Of a DNA stretch of 64,000 bases, positions 47,203-59,200 are shown piece by piece. How positions within the stretch are numbered: the stretch's first letter is position 1; each line of letters starts with the position of its first letter. The stretch covers positions 14,023,501 through 14,087,500 of the forward strand of contig CM072550.1 in the NCBI GenBank assembly GCA_036898215.1. Direction: 5' to 3'. The position numbers and the translations under genes are program-made. The notes under the pieces were generated by a model. It made no database searches, was not told the origin of the DNA, and was given only the letters and a program-made list of their open reading frames with translations. This DNA is from Platycarya strobilacea (lineage: Eukaryota; Streptophyta; Magnoliopsida; Fagales; Juglandaceae).

Positions 47203-47601
47203 GTGCTTCAAACGAATGGTGGTGGTAAGTATACACCACTAATCATGTTTTGTCAAAAACTTGAAATTACACATCGATTCTCATGCCCACATGCTCATCA
47301 ACAAAATGAGTTAATTGAACGCAAGTATCGACACATTGTCGAAACTAGGTTTGCTATTCTAGCTCATTCTTCTCTCCCACAAACTTTCTGGGTTAAAGCC
47401 TTTGAAACAGCGGTCCATTTAATAGATATGCTTCCCTCAAAAGTGCTCAAACAAAAATCTCCATATTCTCTAGTTTATCATAAAGTACCCGATAACAAAT
47501 TCTTAAAAGTATTTGGGTGTGAGTGTTGGCCCAATTTAAGGCCCAACAACAAAAATAAACCAATGTTTTCGGTCCAATTCCTACATCTTTTTAGGCTATA
47601 G
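47203..47601 (+). pseudogene. Copia integrase core
   Basis: 132-aa open stretch. LQTNGGGKYTPLIMFCQKLE carries the second acidic position region (relatives have D-N/G-G-E; here N-G-G-G), then HRFSCPHAHQQNELIERKYR with the catalytic Glu. It ends FKVFGCECWPNLRP-like in KVFGCECWPNLRPNN. Zinc-finger half is eroded in 46750-47100. Confidence 0.8.
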
Positions 47602-48139
47602 TGGCACTCATAAGGACTATAAGTGTTTGGACCCTAACACTTAGCGCATATACATCTCTAGAGAAGTTGTTTTTAATAAAGGTTTATTCTCTTTCTCCAA
47701 GCCCACTGTCTTAAGCCTAAATATGTCATCCAACTCTCCATTAACACATAATCCCTTCTCCTTATTTCTGCCTTCCATCCTCGGCCCAGGCCTAGGTCCA
47801 AGGTAGCGTTCTAATCCAAACCCACCATTAAATCATGCCTATTTTTCCAATACTCTTCCAGATTCTTCCTCAATTCACATGAACCCTAACTCCACTCCTC
47901 TTTGAAATCTCTCCCATTCTTCATCTTCTAATCCATCGTCTCCATCACTTCCCCTCAATCAACCTCCTCTAGCGAGATCTTCAACTCTACTTCAACCACC
48001 TCATTCTCTTGTGATAACTCTAAGTCACACGAAGTCTTCTCGTCCTCATGTTCCTACAAACGGCATAATTTATTACCCACGACGACGGCACTGCCTCGTT
48101 TCCACGATTACTGTTCTAGATGATCCACTAAGCTTCTCA

Positions 48140-48906
48140 GCTACAGCTAAGTTCCCTGAATGGCAAGACACAATGGCTAAAGAACACCGAGCCCTAATCT
48201 GAACCCATACTTGGAATCTGGTACCTCTTCATCCTTCTTTTAATGTTTTAGGTTGTCGATGGGTGTTTGGAACCAAGCTTAACTTTGATGGTTCCTTTAA
48301 AAGACGTAAAACCCAATTGGTAGCCAAAGGCTACCATCAGCAATCTGGACTTGATTTTCTTGACACTTTTAGTCTTGTTGTAAAATCCACAACTATTCGC
48401 ATAATTCTATCTCTTGTTGTTACTCATAGCTGACCTCTGCGTCAGTTAGATATTCAAAATGATTTTTTACATGGTGAATTGTCTAATAATGTTTATATGC
48501 AACGACCCCAAGGGTTCATCGATCTAAAATATCCCCATTATCTAGGTAAACTGAACAAGGCTATTTATGGCCTCAAACAGGCTCTTAGAGACTAATTTGC
48601 TCAACTCAGTTCCTAGTTGACTGGATATGGTTTCTCAGCTTCTCATGTTGATACATTCTTATTTATTCTCATTCATGATGATCTAAGAAATTTTATGTTG
48701 ATTTATGTTGATGATATAGTGGTAACATCTTCACATCCTAGTGCCATTGATTCTCTGATTGGTGCTTTATCCACTGCATTTCCTATTAAGGATCTTGATA
48801 GATTGTCCTTTTTCCTTAGACTTGAGGTAGAATATTCTAGTTCTAGCCTCTCTTTATCTCAAAGAAAATATATAAATGAGCTATTAATCAGAAGCAATAT
48901 GCTTTA
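48140..48906 (+). pseudogene. Copia reverse transcriptase
   Basis: The start has EWQDTMAKEHRALI and, after a stop, TWNLVPL and GCRWVFGTKLNFDGS. The catalytic box is intact in NFMLIYVDDIVVTSSHPS within the open stretch 48617-48907, ending SLSQRKYINELLIRSNML. Stops and frame changes upstream make it inactive. Confidence 0.82.
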
Positions 48907-49626
48907 GTCAAAACTCTTGAGTTCTCCTATGGTAGCTTCCATTAAGCTGTCTCAATATGATTCACTTGAGTTTAAGGATAACATCCTGACAAGACCTGAC
49001 ATAGCCTTTGATGTAAACAAGGTATGTCAGTTTATGCACTATCCAAATGTTCCTCACTAGACTACTATTAAAAGAATACTTCGGTATCTCAAGTCTACAT
49101 TGAACTATGGTCTGTTTTTAAGTCAAGATCTAACATGTTTCTCCAAGTATACACATATGCAAATTGGGCAGGATGCCCAACTGACAAGCGTTCTACCAGT
49201 GGATTTGTTATTTTCTAGGGTAATCATCTTATTTTTCGAAGCTCAAAAAAGCAAAAGATAGTGGCTCGCTCAAGCACAGAGGCTGAGTACAAGTCACTTC
49301 GCTTCAACTACAACTGAGTTAATATAGTTGCAAACGATGATCAAAGAATTGAGAATTTCTCTATCTCAGCCTCCCAAGCTTTGGTAAGACAACGTAGGAG
49401 TCATGTATCTCTCTACAAATCTTGTTTATCATTTTTAGACCAAGCAAATGGATATCGAATACCACTTTGTAAGAGATAGAGTCGCTGTCAAAACTCTATA
49501 ATTCGCCTTTTGTATCTCCAAGGATCATCTTGCAAATGTGTTTACCAAACCTTTAGTATCAGACAAATTTGCTCCATTTCGTTCAAGTCTTACTATTTTT
49601 GATACCCCAACAGACTCGAGAGGATG
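48907..49626 (+). pseudogene. Copia RNase H remnant
   Basis: Segments GCPTDKRSTSGFVIF, ARSSTEAEYKSL and KDHLANVFTKPLVSDKF appear in the order usual for the Copia RNase H, in shifting frames. The region ends at the purine tract before the 3' LTR. Confidence 0.75.
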
Positions 49627-50301
49627 TATTATCACATAATATATTTTTAGTCATTTTTCATTTTCTATAAATAGCTTTAGAACATTCCTGACCTAGGCTA
49701 TACACCTACTTGTTATGCTTTTCTTGATTTCATGTAACTGAATTGATTCCCTTGTAATGTGTATAAATACAAACAATTTCTAATATGCAATACATGATGG
49801 AATTTATGAAATCTCTCTAGTCTCACACAAACATACTGAAACTCCAAAGTGATTTAATAAAAATAAATTTACAAATTGAAGTAGTATCTTATAATATGTT
49901 GTATTTACTTTATAATAAAAATAAGTTTTACAATCTGATGTAAAATATCAAACTATGCCAAATTTATAAGTTATTTTTATGAAATTTTGATTTTGATTTT
50001 TTTTTTTTTTGTCTAAGTTATAAAAAAAAATCTAAGGAGGAAACTAGTATTTTTGTTTACTTTAAAAAAAATTAAAAAATGTTTCAAAAAAAAAGACAAA
50101 AATAGAAGAAGTACAATTTGCATTAAGGGTACACCCAGTGGTCATACTTGGGATCACCATAGTAGCACTATTCTTATATTATCTTGTTCAACTTATTCTC
50201 TCTCATTTTCTAAGATCTAACAAAACATTTTGATTCAAACTATTTTACTACTATTTACAAACTATTCAACTAATATTCACATATATTCTAAGATATTTTA
50301 A

Positions 50302-50489
50302 GTCTCGTTTGGTTGTACACACTATCTCAAGTCATCTCATATAATAATTACTTTTTTAAACTCTCACATAAAATGTAGTAACATTTCAAGTTTTTCAATT
50401 TTTAATAAAAATAATATTAAAAATAATATTTTGATAATATTTTATTAACTTTCATCTTATTTCATCTTATCTGTATAACCAAACGAGAC
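50302..50489. mobile_element. MITE, 188 bp, 13-bp inverted termini
   Basis: Begins GTCTCGTTTGGTT and ends AACCAAACGAGAC, a perfect 13-bp inverted pair. The interior is AT-rich with CATCTTATTTCATCTTATC. No clear target duplication. Similar AT-rich interiors occur at 34870-35090, 36350-36545, 43010-43196 and 43240-43425. Confidence 0.75.
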
Positions 50490-50826
50490 CAGTATCTAAA
50501 CAATCCCTAAATCATTTTCCTATAAAATATTGTTAATACTTTGGTTTTGGTATTTTCATTATAATGTCCTCACTCTCTTTATTAAGATATTCCTCTGTCA
50601 CTAATAGTCATACATGAAAAATGGAGAGTCAACTTATGCATGGCAAGAAAATGGTTGCCTAAACCCTCCTCTTATTGCATTCAATCCGCAAGAGTTCAAT
50701 TGGAAGTGGTGACCTGGTGAATAGTTTAATTGATAAGCAAACTTGCACTTGGAGAAGATAATTAATACTTGAGACCTTTGTCAAGGAGGAGGCTGACATT
50801 ATTTGTAGGATTCCTATCAGACTAAT

Positions 50827-51434
50827 GTTTTGAATTTCGTTCTGGTGATTAATTCGGTTTAAGTACTGAAACAAAATATCTCGATACTAGTGATTTCGGG
50901 ATACCGTTTTGAGATTAATTATATATTATGTATAAATATTTATATGTATATATAAACTAACAACTAATAAAATATTATATATATATGTAAGTGTGTATCA
51001 TGTATATGTCTATATATATAGAAGAATTAAAAATTTATAAGATGAATATAAGTAGAAAAAATACAACCTATTTTAATTTAAAAAAATAAATAAAATATTA
51101 AAGTAATGATTTTAAAAAAATGAGGGGACATATTTAAATTTACAAACAATTAGAAGTATATAAATATATTTATATCCTAGAATTAATTAAATACCATATA
51201 GATTAAAAATCTTAAAAAATATATCATTTAAACACAAGAAAAATATAAAAACAATCCAAAATGGAATAAGGACCGAAATGACCAGATTTGTTTGGAATGG
51301 TCAGAATTTGACCACAATGGCCAGAACGAACCGGAATTTGAAGCGAAACGGAATAATGAGATATAGTATTCCGGATACTATAACGGGACGAAAAATTGCG
51401 ACCATTCCGATCTAAATAGAACAGAGTTCAAAAC
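50827..51434. mobile_element. Candidate inverted-repeat DNA element
   Basis: Left end GTTTTGAATTTCGTTCT and inverted right end GTTTTGAACTCTGTTCT match at 14 of 17 positions and continue in similar words (ATTCGG, GATCGG). AT-rich interior, no coding frame. No target duplication found. Related CCGGAATGG-type sequence is present at 53590-53720. Confidence 0.4.
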
Positions 51435-51465
51435 TAAGTATCGGTGCCACTCATACATATGACAA

Positions 51466-52526
51466 ATTGATTTGTAAATGCTCAAAGGATGGAAACTTTT
51501 TTTCAAAAGTGCTTATGCACTGCTTAATGATCTAGATAGTAGAGTTAAGGGACAAATTTCAGGGAGCTCACAACAACATACCTTATGGTATCGTATATAA
51601 AGGGCAGCTCATGAGTCCTTTTCCACCAAGTTTAATCTATTCAAAAGGAAAGTGTTGGACTCCCCATTTTGCCATATTTGCACTATAGGCATAAAAACAC
51701 ATCTCCTTTGGTCTTACAAATCAGCTCACGATGTGTGGAATTCATGTTCTAGGAAGTTTCAAAAGATGCAAGTTAATGCTTATTCATCTCAAGACCTACT
51801 CGAGTCTCTATTTCTTACTTTGGATGAGGATATGATTCAAGAATATGCAACAGTCACCTTTTAAATCTAGAAGAGAAGGAATCTTGGATGTTTAAGGAGA
51901 AATTTTGGGCCCCTAAGAAAGTCAACAAGTTAGGACAGCAAAATATTCAAAATTTTAGAAAGGCCAATTCAACTCATCTAGTAGAGGTAAACTAGCAAAG
52001 CTCATCAACTCCTTTATGGCGTGCACCTCCTATGAATACTTTCAAAGTCAACTAGAATGTAACAGTTGACAAACATAATTGTAAGATGGCTTAGGGTGGT
52101 GATTCGAGACTAGAATGGAGTGATTCGAGCAACACTAAAGTCTCCTAAAGATTGTTTTCTTGATGCTCACTTAGCAGTGTCCATCGCAGCTCTAAAGACA
52201 ATGATCTTTTGTCAACAATTAAGACTCTCACAAATCATTTTGGAAGGGGACGCGAAGAAAGTGGGTGATGAGATAAATAGGAAAAAAGACAATTGGAATT
52301 CATCATGCTTGATCGTCCGAGATGTTAAATATATGATCAAGCAGATTCAACCATGGTCAGTTTGTTTTGTCCTTAGAATTTGTAATGATATGGCAAATAA
52401 TCTAGTTAAGGATGTCTTAAAACTCTCGTAGGAGAGCATTTATATTAGAGATTTTTCTTCTTTGTAATAATCTTTTGTGATTATTTTTATAGATATGAAG
52501 TGATATTTAAAAAAAAAAAAAAAAAA
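51466..52526 (+). mobile_element. 5'-truncated LINE (L1-type) 3' end
   Basis: From DKLICKCSKDGNF through a zinc-binding segment (FCHICTIGIKTHLLWSYKSA, then HDVWNSCSRKF) typical of the RT zinc-binding domain after the LINE RT. An RNase H-like domain follows (52120-52431: FLDAHLAVSIAALKTMIFCQ, IILEGDAKKVGDEINRKKD), ending VLKLS and a stop. Next is a 3' UTR and an A run at 52509-52526. RT and endonuclease are absent, so this is a dead 5'-truncated copy with at least one frame break near 51600. Confidence 0.8.
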
Positions 52527-54726
52527 GATATTCCTTCATCACGTGCGATAATTTATATCTTATGAATTAAATTGAAGCACGATCTTTCTTTTGAAAAAGT
52601 TAAATAATAAAATATTAAATAAAAACCTAAAGAAATACTTCTAAGGCACTCAACCGATTCTAATTTATAGAGTATATAATAATTAATTCAAATATAATAA
52701 AAGATAGACGGAGACGTTCAACTTCAATCAGATATGGTTCGAAAAGTTATCGTAAAGGAGTAAACTGTATCATTAAATGCATTCTCAACTTTAATATGAT
52801 GGGTTTGTCGGTTCCCATGAATTTGTATGCCAATTGTTAGTTGGGGCATTTTCGTCAACTAGAAGCAGTTGCTCAAACCGTGAATTCGTGAGTCGTTGCT
52901 GTTGCGGTCGTAGGCGGAAAGATCCTGTCGTTTGTCCTGTCTGGTTCATTATTTTCAAGTGCGACAAACACAAGCCGCCGCCCTCGTTTTTAATGTCTTC
53001 ACCAGCAAGCTTGTTTTTAACTTTATAATATTTTTATTTTTTTATTTTTATTTTATTTTTAAAATTTTAATAAAACATCTCTTAAATATAATTTTTAATA
53101 TAATTTTCATTTTAAAATTTATCAAAATTTTATTATTTTTTATGTTTTGTTGTAAAATTTTAAAAGAGTTTAATAATCTGATATAAAAGTTGAGAATTTT
53201 AAAATCGAAAATTATTTTATATTGTAGTAATATTTGTGAAAAAAGTTATAAAATCTTTTTAGACAAAATCAGATAATAACTCATCTTCTTTCCAAAAAAC
53301 ATTAATCTTTTTTAAAAAACTGGGGATTACATTTTGTCTACCCTCTCCTATCGATTTGCATTGGAAAAATGATATATATATCTACAATTATTTTTACAAT
53401 TATGAATGATATTTTTATAAATAACTTATAAAAAAATATTTTTATTGTAATATATCATTATGTTTCATAAAATAACTGTGAATCGAACTAACTACACTCC
53501 TAAATTTTTCGCCTATAATGCCATCTTTGTAAACAATCTTAAAAGCTCATCATTTTCATTTTGTGTTTAAAGTAAAATTATTAATTTCATTCTGTTTTGA
53601 CCGGAATGGTCAAAATATCATTCCAGTATGGTGGCCAGAATGATGGAGATTTATATTCCATTCCGGGCTGAATTTCAATCATTCCGGATGATTCTAGCGT
53701 ACCAGCTTGGATTCTGATCATTTCAGCCTATCCGGATAAGTACCTTTTTCTTACTCTTTTTTTTTTTAAAATATTTTTGGACTACAACATTATTTCAATA
53801 TTTCTTTCTTCATTTATTTATTTATTTATTTTTTGTTTCTTTGAAATTTTAATCATTTATTTGGTTGTTTAGTGTTATTAACTCTGAACATCTATGTCAA
53901 CTAAATTAGTTTTACTTTTTAATAATTATTTTTAATAGATCTGAATTTTTAAATTTATTAAGTTTATCAGGTATGTATGCTTTTAATTAGATTTGTATTA
54001 TTTTATTTTAAAATATAGTTATTATATATATATAATTTAATTCATATAATTTCTATTTCGAAACAATATCCAAAACGATATTAATATTAAAATATTTCAT
54101 TTTAGTAACTTAATCGAAATGGTTACAAGAAAAAAAATTCATTAACTTTGGTTTGAAGACTATCTACTCCAAGAACCACAATCTTCGTCCCTAGTGATAC
54201 GCGATGCCCGACTAGGTTATATTTGGTTGTTCATTCCTCTCAATTCAATTATTAATTTAAATTATTAAATTATTAATTTTTTTTATAAAAAAAATTAAAT
54301 TTATTTCAATCCACTTTACACATTTAAACACGTCTTGAATTATTTATATTCAAATACATTTCAATAGGATCTATAAAGCATTACTTCATAAATCAATTTA
54401 ACTTGTCAAATTACCATCCAAATACATCCTTAATTTATAATTAGTCATAGAATATTAAAAAAAGAACTGCATATATCTCAACTTATTTCAAAAGAAAAAA
54501 TTATTTATTACAATTCTTAGAATTATTAAGTTCATTGATGTGTCTCATTAATTCGTGTAGCATTTTTTCATATTTTTTTTATCCTCTCTTATGACTATAA
54601 AAAAATGCCTAGAAGATCATTTGTATAACACAAAAAATTAAGTAAATGATATTAGCCAAGCTTATAATAAGCGGATAACATAAAGTAATTTATAACCATT
54701 TCTAGCCGTATTTATGTATTGTATTT

Positions 54727-54758
<32 letters not shown>

Positions 54759-54970
54759 ATTTTTTAAGAATCCGTCGGGCCAACTCCCATACTAAAAACA
54801 GTTCGTTGTCTTTAATAATAACGGTTGTAATTAAAGGTCGAAAGTTTTTAAAATTCATTTCTATTTTATTTTTTTATTATACTTATTATTAAAAAACAGT
54901 TCAATTATCGTTGGGGGCAGCCTCTCTCAATAATAATATGCGGATAATAGATGGAGCATATATAATAGGC
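52527..54970. other. Start of duplicated block 2 and intergenic sequence
   Basis: From about 52870 the sequence matches 35350 onward (GGTCGTAGGCGGAAAGATC, GTTTGTCCTGTCTGGTT). The block then diverges by insertions, including an inverted-repeat-element-like stretch 53590-54115 and an (AAT)n run at 54728-54753. No gene found. Confidence 0.5.
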
Positions 54971-54974
54971 AACC

Positions 54975-56275
54975 AACGACGTACTATCCAACGGCCACCA
55001 CCTAACATTGGACGATCAGGATTAACCCACCTCGCCGGACCTGATTGGATGGACGTCACATCAAACTCTACCTCCTAGCGATTGGTCCACGAGTCCCATA
55101 CCAGCTCGCCTACCCATTATTATTATTATCACTAATATTAATATAATAATAATAAGATATTCAGTGTTTTTAAATGGAAGGCAGGGTCTCCACTAGCCAG
55201 TGTCTGAAAAGAGGAAAGGGAAAGGAGACACTTGGCGGAACTGCGGAGCCCGTTGCACGTGAACCACATAAATATATTTATTTATTTATTTACTTTTTTT
55301 TTTTATCAGACATTGCCTAACGAATCAACGAAGTAACAACAAACACAAATATATATTAAATTAACTCAACAATGTCCACTTTAAATGAACGCTCTAAATA
55401 ATCGTTTTTTAAATTTATTATTTTTATTTTATTTTATTTTTATGTAATGATTAAAAAAATAATTTTAAGTGTATTGATATTATTTTTCTATTTTTTAAAA
55501 ATATATAAACATATTAAAAATATAAAAAAATAAAAATAAAAATAAAAATAATAATTTTTTTCTTCCATTTCGATGCAGTGAGCGTGTAGCATTACCCAAC
55601 ATATAAAGAGTAACGTAGATATAATTTTGTCTAAATTTTACGGATTTTGTTTTTTGAAAAAAATAAAATTTAATATTAAAAAATAAATGTTTATATAAAC
55701 TCTTTTAAATTTATTTATTTTTAGATAAAATATACGAATTATATATATATATATATATATTATCTTAGAGATTCAGAGAATGTCAAAAAATGTTGTGAAA
55801 GTTTATAATAATTACTAAATTTGGGATTTGTCAAGAATGGTCAGTTTTGGAAATGTTTGGGCATCATCGCCGTTGCTTGACCTTTTTTGTTTGGCCGTCT
55901 GGTAGTTATTTGAAGTTATCTGCTTTGGAATAGTGTTGGGTCTTTTGCGGTGATTTCAGGCAACTGGTTTTGGATTCTCTCTCTCTCTCTCTCTCTCTCT
56001 AGCAGTTTGATATTGGTTATGATTGGGAATTTGAGATTTTGAACCCAACGACTGTATGTTGGCTGGTTGAAACCTCGGATGGTGTTTGTGAGCTTTCTGG
56101 TTGTAAAATCACCGTGGTTTTGTTGATAGAAACAATGTTGCGCTGTTAAAAACCAAGTCTTTCTCACTCTTTTGGATTGAATATTTTCTTTCTAAGTCTA
56201 TATAGGATCGTCGGCGGCGAATCGGTTTAGCTTGCTCTTAGTACTGTGTTTCATTCAGGTTTCTGGGAAGAAAAA
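54975..56275 (+). promoter_or_regulatory. Proximal promoter and 5' UTR of ABF copy 2
   Basis: 54975-55112 matches the conserved block upstream of copy 1. ACGT cores differ: GGACGTCAC is present at 55051 where copy 1 has GGACATCAC, while CCACGAGTCC at 55089 replaces CCACGTATCC. The TATA position reads TTTTTAAATGG instead of TTTTATAAATG. Insertions of AT-rich sequence lie between 55260 and 55800, making the leader region longer than in copy 1. A CT run is at 55978-56000. Confidence 0.6.
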
Positions 56276-59200
56276 ATGGCGACCAATTTGAACTTCAAGA
56301 ACTTCGGGACCAACCCACCAGGCGAGCCAAACGGAAACGGAAGGCCCCCGGAAAACTTTCCGTTAGCCCGGCAGCAGTCGATCTACGCGTTGACCTTCGA
56401 CGAGTTGCAGAACACCATGGGGGGAAGCCTAGGCAAGGACTTCGGATCCATGAACATGGACGAGCTACTCAAGAACATTTGGAGTGCCGAGGAGACCCAT
56501 TCCATGGCCAACTTCTCCACAACTACCGCACCAGAAACGGCCGCCGGTGGCCCTCCTGCCGGCGCTGGGTACTTACAGAGGCAGGGCTCGCTGACTCTAC
56601 CCAGAACGCTGAGCCAGAAGACCGTCGACGAGGTCTGGAGATATATATCTAAGGATGATGTGACCGGAAATAATGGAAGCTCAAGCGTGCCGCAGAGGCA
56701 GCAGACTTTAGGGGAGATGACTTTGGAGGAGTTTCTGGTCAGAGCTGGGGTTGTGAGAGAGGAAACCCAAGTCGGTGCCAAGCCTAGTACCCCAGGATTC
56801 TTTGGCAATAGTGGTTTAGGAATTGGGTATCAGCAGAATGGTTTGGTCACCGGATTGATGGGAAATCGGATTACAGAGAGTAACAATAATCAATTTTCAA
56901 TTCAATCTTCGAATTTGCCATTGAATGTGAATGGTGTTAGACCGGATCAGATGCAATTATCGAGGCCTCAGCAGCAGCAGCAACCTCAGATTTTTCCTAA
57001 GCCGGCGACGATGGCGTATGCAACAAATCAGATACCTCAGCTGGGCAGTCCAGGAATGAGGACAGGAATTGTGGGGATTAACGATCAAAATTTGAGTTCT
57101 GGGTTGGTTCAGGGGGGAGGGATGGGGACTGCCGGGTTAGGAGCCGGAGCCGGAGCTCTTAGTGCTGCGACGAGGTCGCCGGCGAACCAGCTGTCGTCTG
57201 ATGGGATAGGGAAGAGTAATGGGGATACATCGTCAGTGTCGCCGGTTCCTTATATGTTTAATGGTGGTTTAAGGGGAAGGAGGTCTAATGGGACTGTGGA
57301 GAAGGTGGTTGAAAGGAGGCAGAAGAGAATGATTAAGAATAGAGAGTCAGCTGCGAGGTCTCGAGCTCGAAAGCAGGTGACTTTTTGTGTTTGATCTGCT
57401 CATGATTTTCTTCTGCCATCTTTATTTTATTTCCTATTCTGTTTTTCAGGATTCAGGTAAAGTGACTGCCATAACATTACCATCCTGTTCGTTTCTTTTC
57501 TTTTCTTTTTGGACAGAACACTGTCCCATGTCCCTTAATCTGAAGGAGATAGAGTCCGATAGAAAATGACACAAATAAATTGATTGGAATGTAACATCAA
57601 TTTTCATCTTCTTGTTACTTCTTTTTTTTTTTTCCTATCCATTTACTTTTTCCTTTCTTCATTTATTGACTTCTTGTACCCAAAATCTCCATGAAAGATT
57701 ATGCAGCATAATGGTTATGTGATGTCATGACATAACCAGTGATAAAAAGTTCGAAAATACTCTAGTCACAAAGATTACACAAAAACAATTTTATAAACTA
57801 ATGTGGTTCATCATATTGTAAAGTCACTTTTATTGTAAAGCAAATCTAATAAATTAGATGAAGTCACATCAGTTTGTAGGATTACTTTCATATAATTCCT
57901 TTGTAGATATATTAAAACCCTTTCCTTGATGCAATTAGAAGAATAACATAAAGTAAAAACGAAAATTAATAATATTGTAGTATTGAATCTTCTGTAATGC
58001 TTGCTTGTACTTTTCTCTAATATTGTATATTGTGCTTCTTCTAGGCTTATACCATGGAATTGGAAGCTGAAGTTGCAAAGTTAAAGGAGGAGAATGAAGA
58101 ATTGCGGAAAAAACAGGTACAGGAGATGGAGTTGAGGTGAAGGTGGTGAATACACACATGAATCTATTAGCTGCACTAAACTTGCCTTCTTACCTTCTTG
58201 CCTTCTTGGTGTAAATTCTCAATGAGTGTCTCCTTTGGTTGTTGCAGGAAGAAATTGCAGAAATGCAAAAGAATCAGGTACTTTTGAGATTTTCTTTATT
58301 TTTCTTTGCCCCATCATGTTGACAAGATATAAATTATATACTGGCTAATTGGGAGAGTGCAAAATCTTGCTAGGGTCATTACAAATTTTCCATGGCTTAT
58401 CAATTATAAAACCATGCTATTCTTTTTTTCTTTTTTCAAATCGAATCAATTTATACGATTAATCTAGTTGTTATAGACTGAGAAATATGTGTTTGCATAA
58501 GCTGGTAAACTTTTCCAGATCGTGACTGCCTGACTGGCATCTCTATATAATGATCAAGAAGCATGACTGGCATCAGACTGGGGGATTTTTTCCTTGAATT
58601 AACTGAGGTACACTTGCGAAAAATTCCTCATCGAGGGCCTGTGCACCTCTAGAATTAGTTTGGACGTTGTTCCTGAACACCCGATGCCAATACAAAACAA
58701 AAATTGACCATGGAAGTTCAAAATCACCAAGGAAAATACAGATTCTCGAATGCACCACTGTCGATATGTTTTAACTGATTAGCCTTGTATATCTCCCACA
58801 GAAACTGTTAACTTGTGTAGTTGGACCTTTCCAGAATAAATAAATAAATAAATAAAAGCTTCAACTTGTATATTGAACGACTTTCTTATTTTAAAATGTA
58901 GCTCATAGGTGGATTAAAGAGTTTTTTTTCTTGATGATATGGATTAAAGAGTTTTAGATATTCATTTGCAGCCAAAAATGAAAGATAAACCGTGAAAGAG
59001 GAAAACGCTAGAGGGTGAATTGTGGAGAACTCCGATTGGGTTTAGTACCATTTTCTTTGAACTCATTTTGCTGATAACACATTTTTTTCTCAAAGAGAGA
59101 GAGATGATGCTGATAACTCAACTTTATCAACAAATGGTTGTTTCTCATTTTTCTTGGTTACTCAAAAGTCTTTTCTGTCAATCTGATATCATCTGTTTGA

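Larger units (their letters stand above)
45213..49827 (+). mobile_element. Copia-type LTR retrotransposon, decayed but complete ends
   Basis: LTRs 45213-45411 and 49627-49827 (about 200 bp) sit between exact 5-bp repeats CAAAC (45208-45212, 49828-49832). The 5' LTR is followed at once by TGGTATCAGAGC (45412-45423), the initiator-Met primer site. A purine tract ACTCGAGAGGATG precedes the 3' LTR. The LTRs now begin TATTA rather than TGTTA. Gag, integrase, RT and RNase H can be followed in order (Copia order), all on the plus strand with many stops and frame changes. Confidence 0.92.

Noticed and set aside
53032..53186. Phe/Ile-rich 84-aa frame
   Set aside because: Translation of poly-T/A-rich intergenic DNA.
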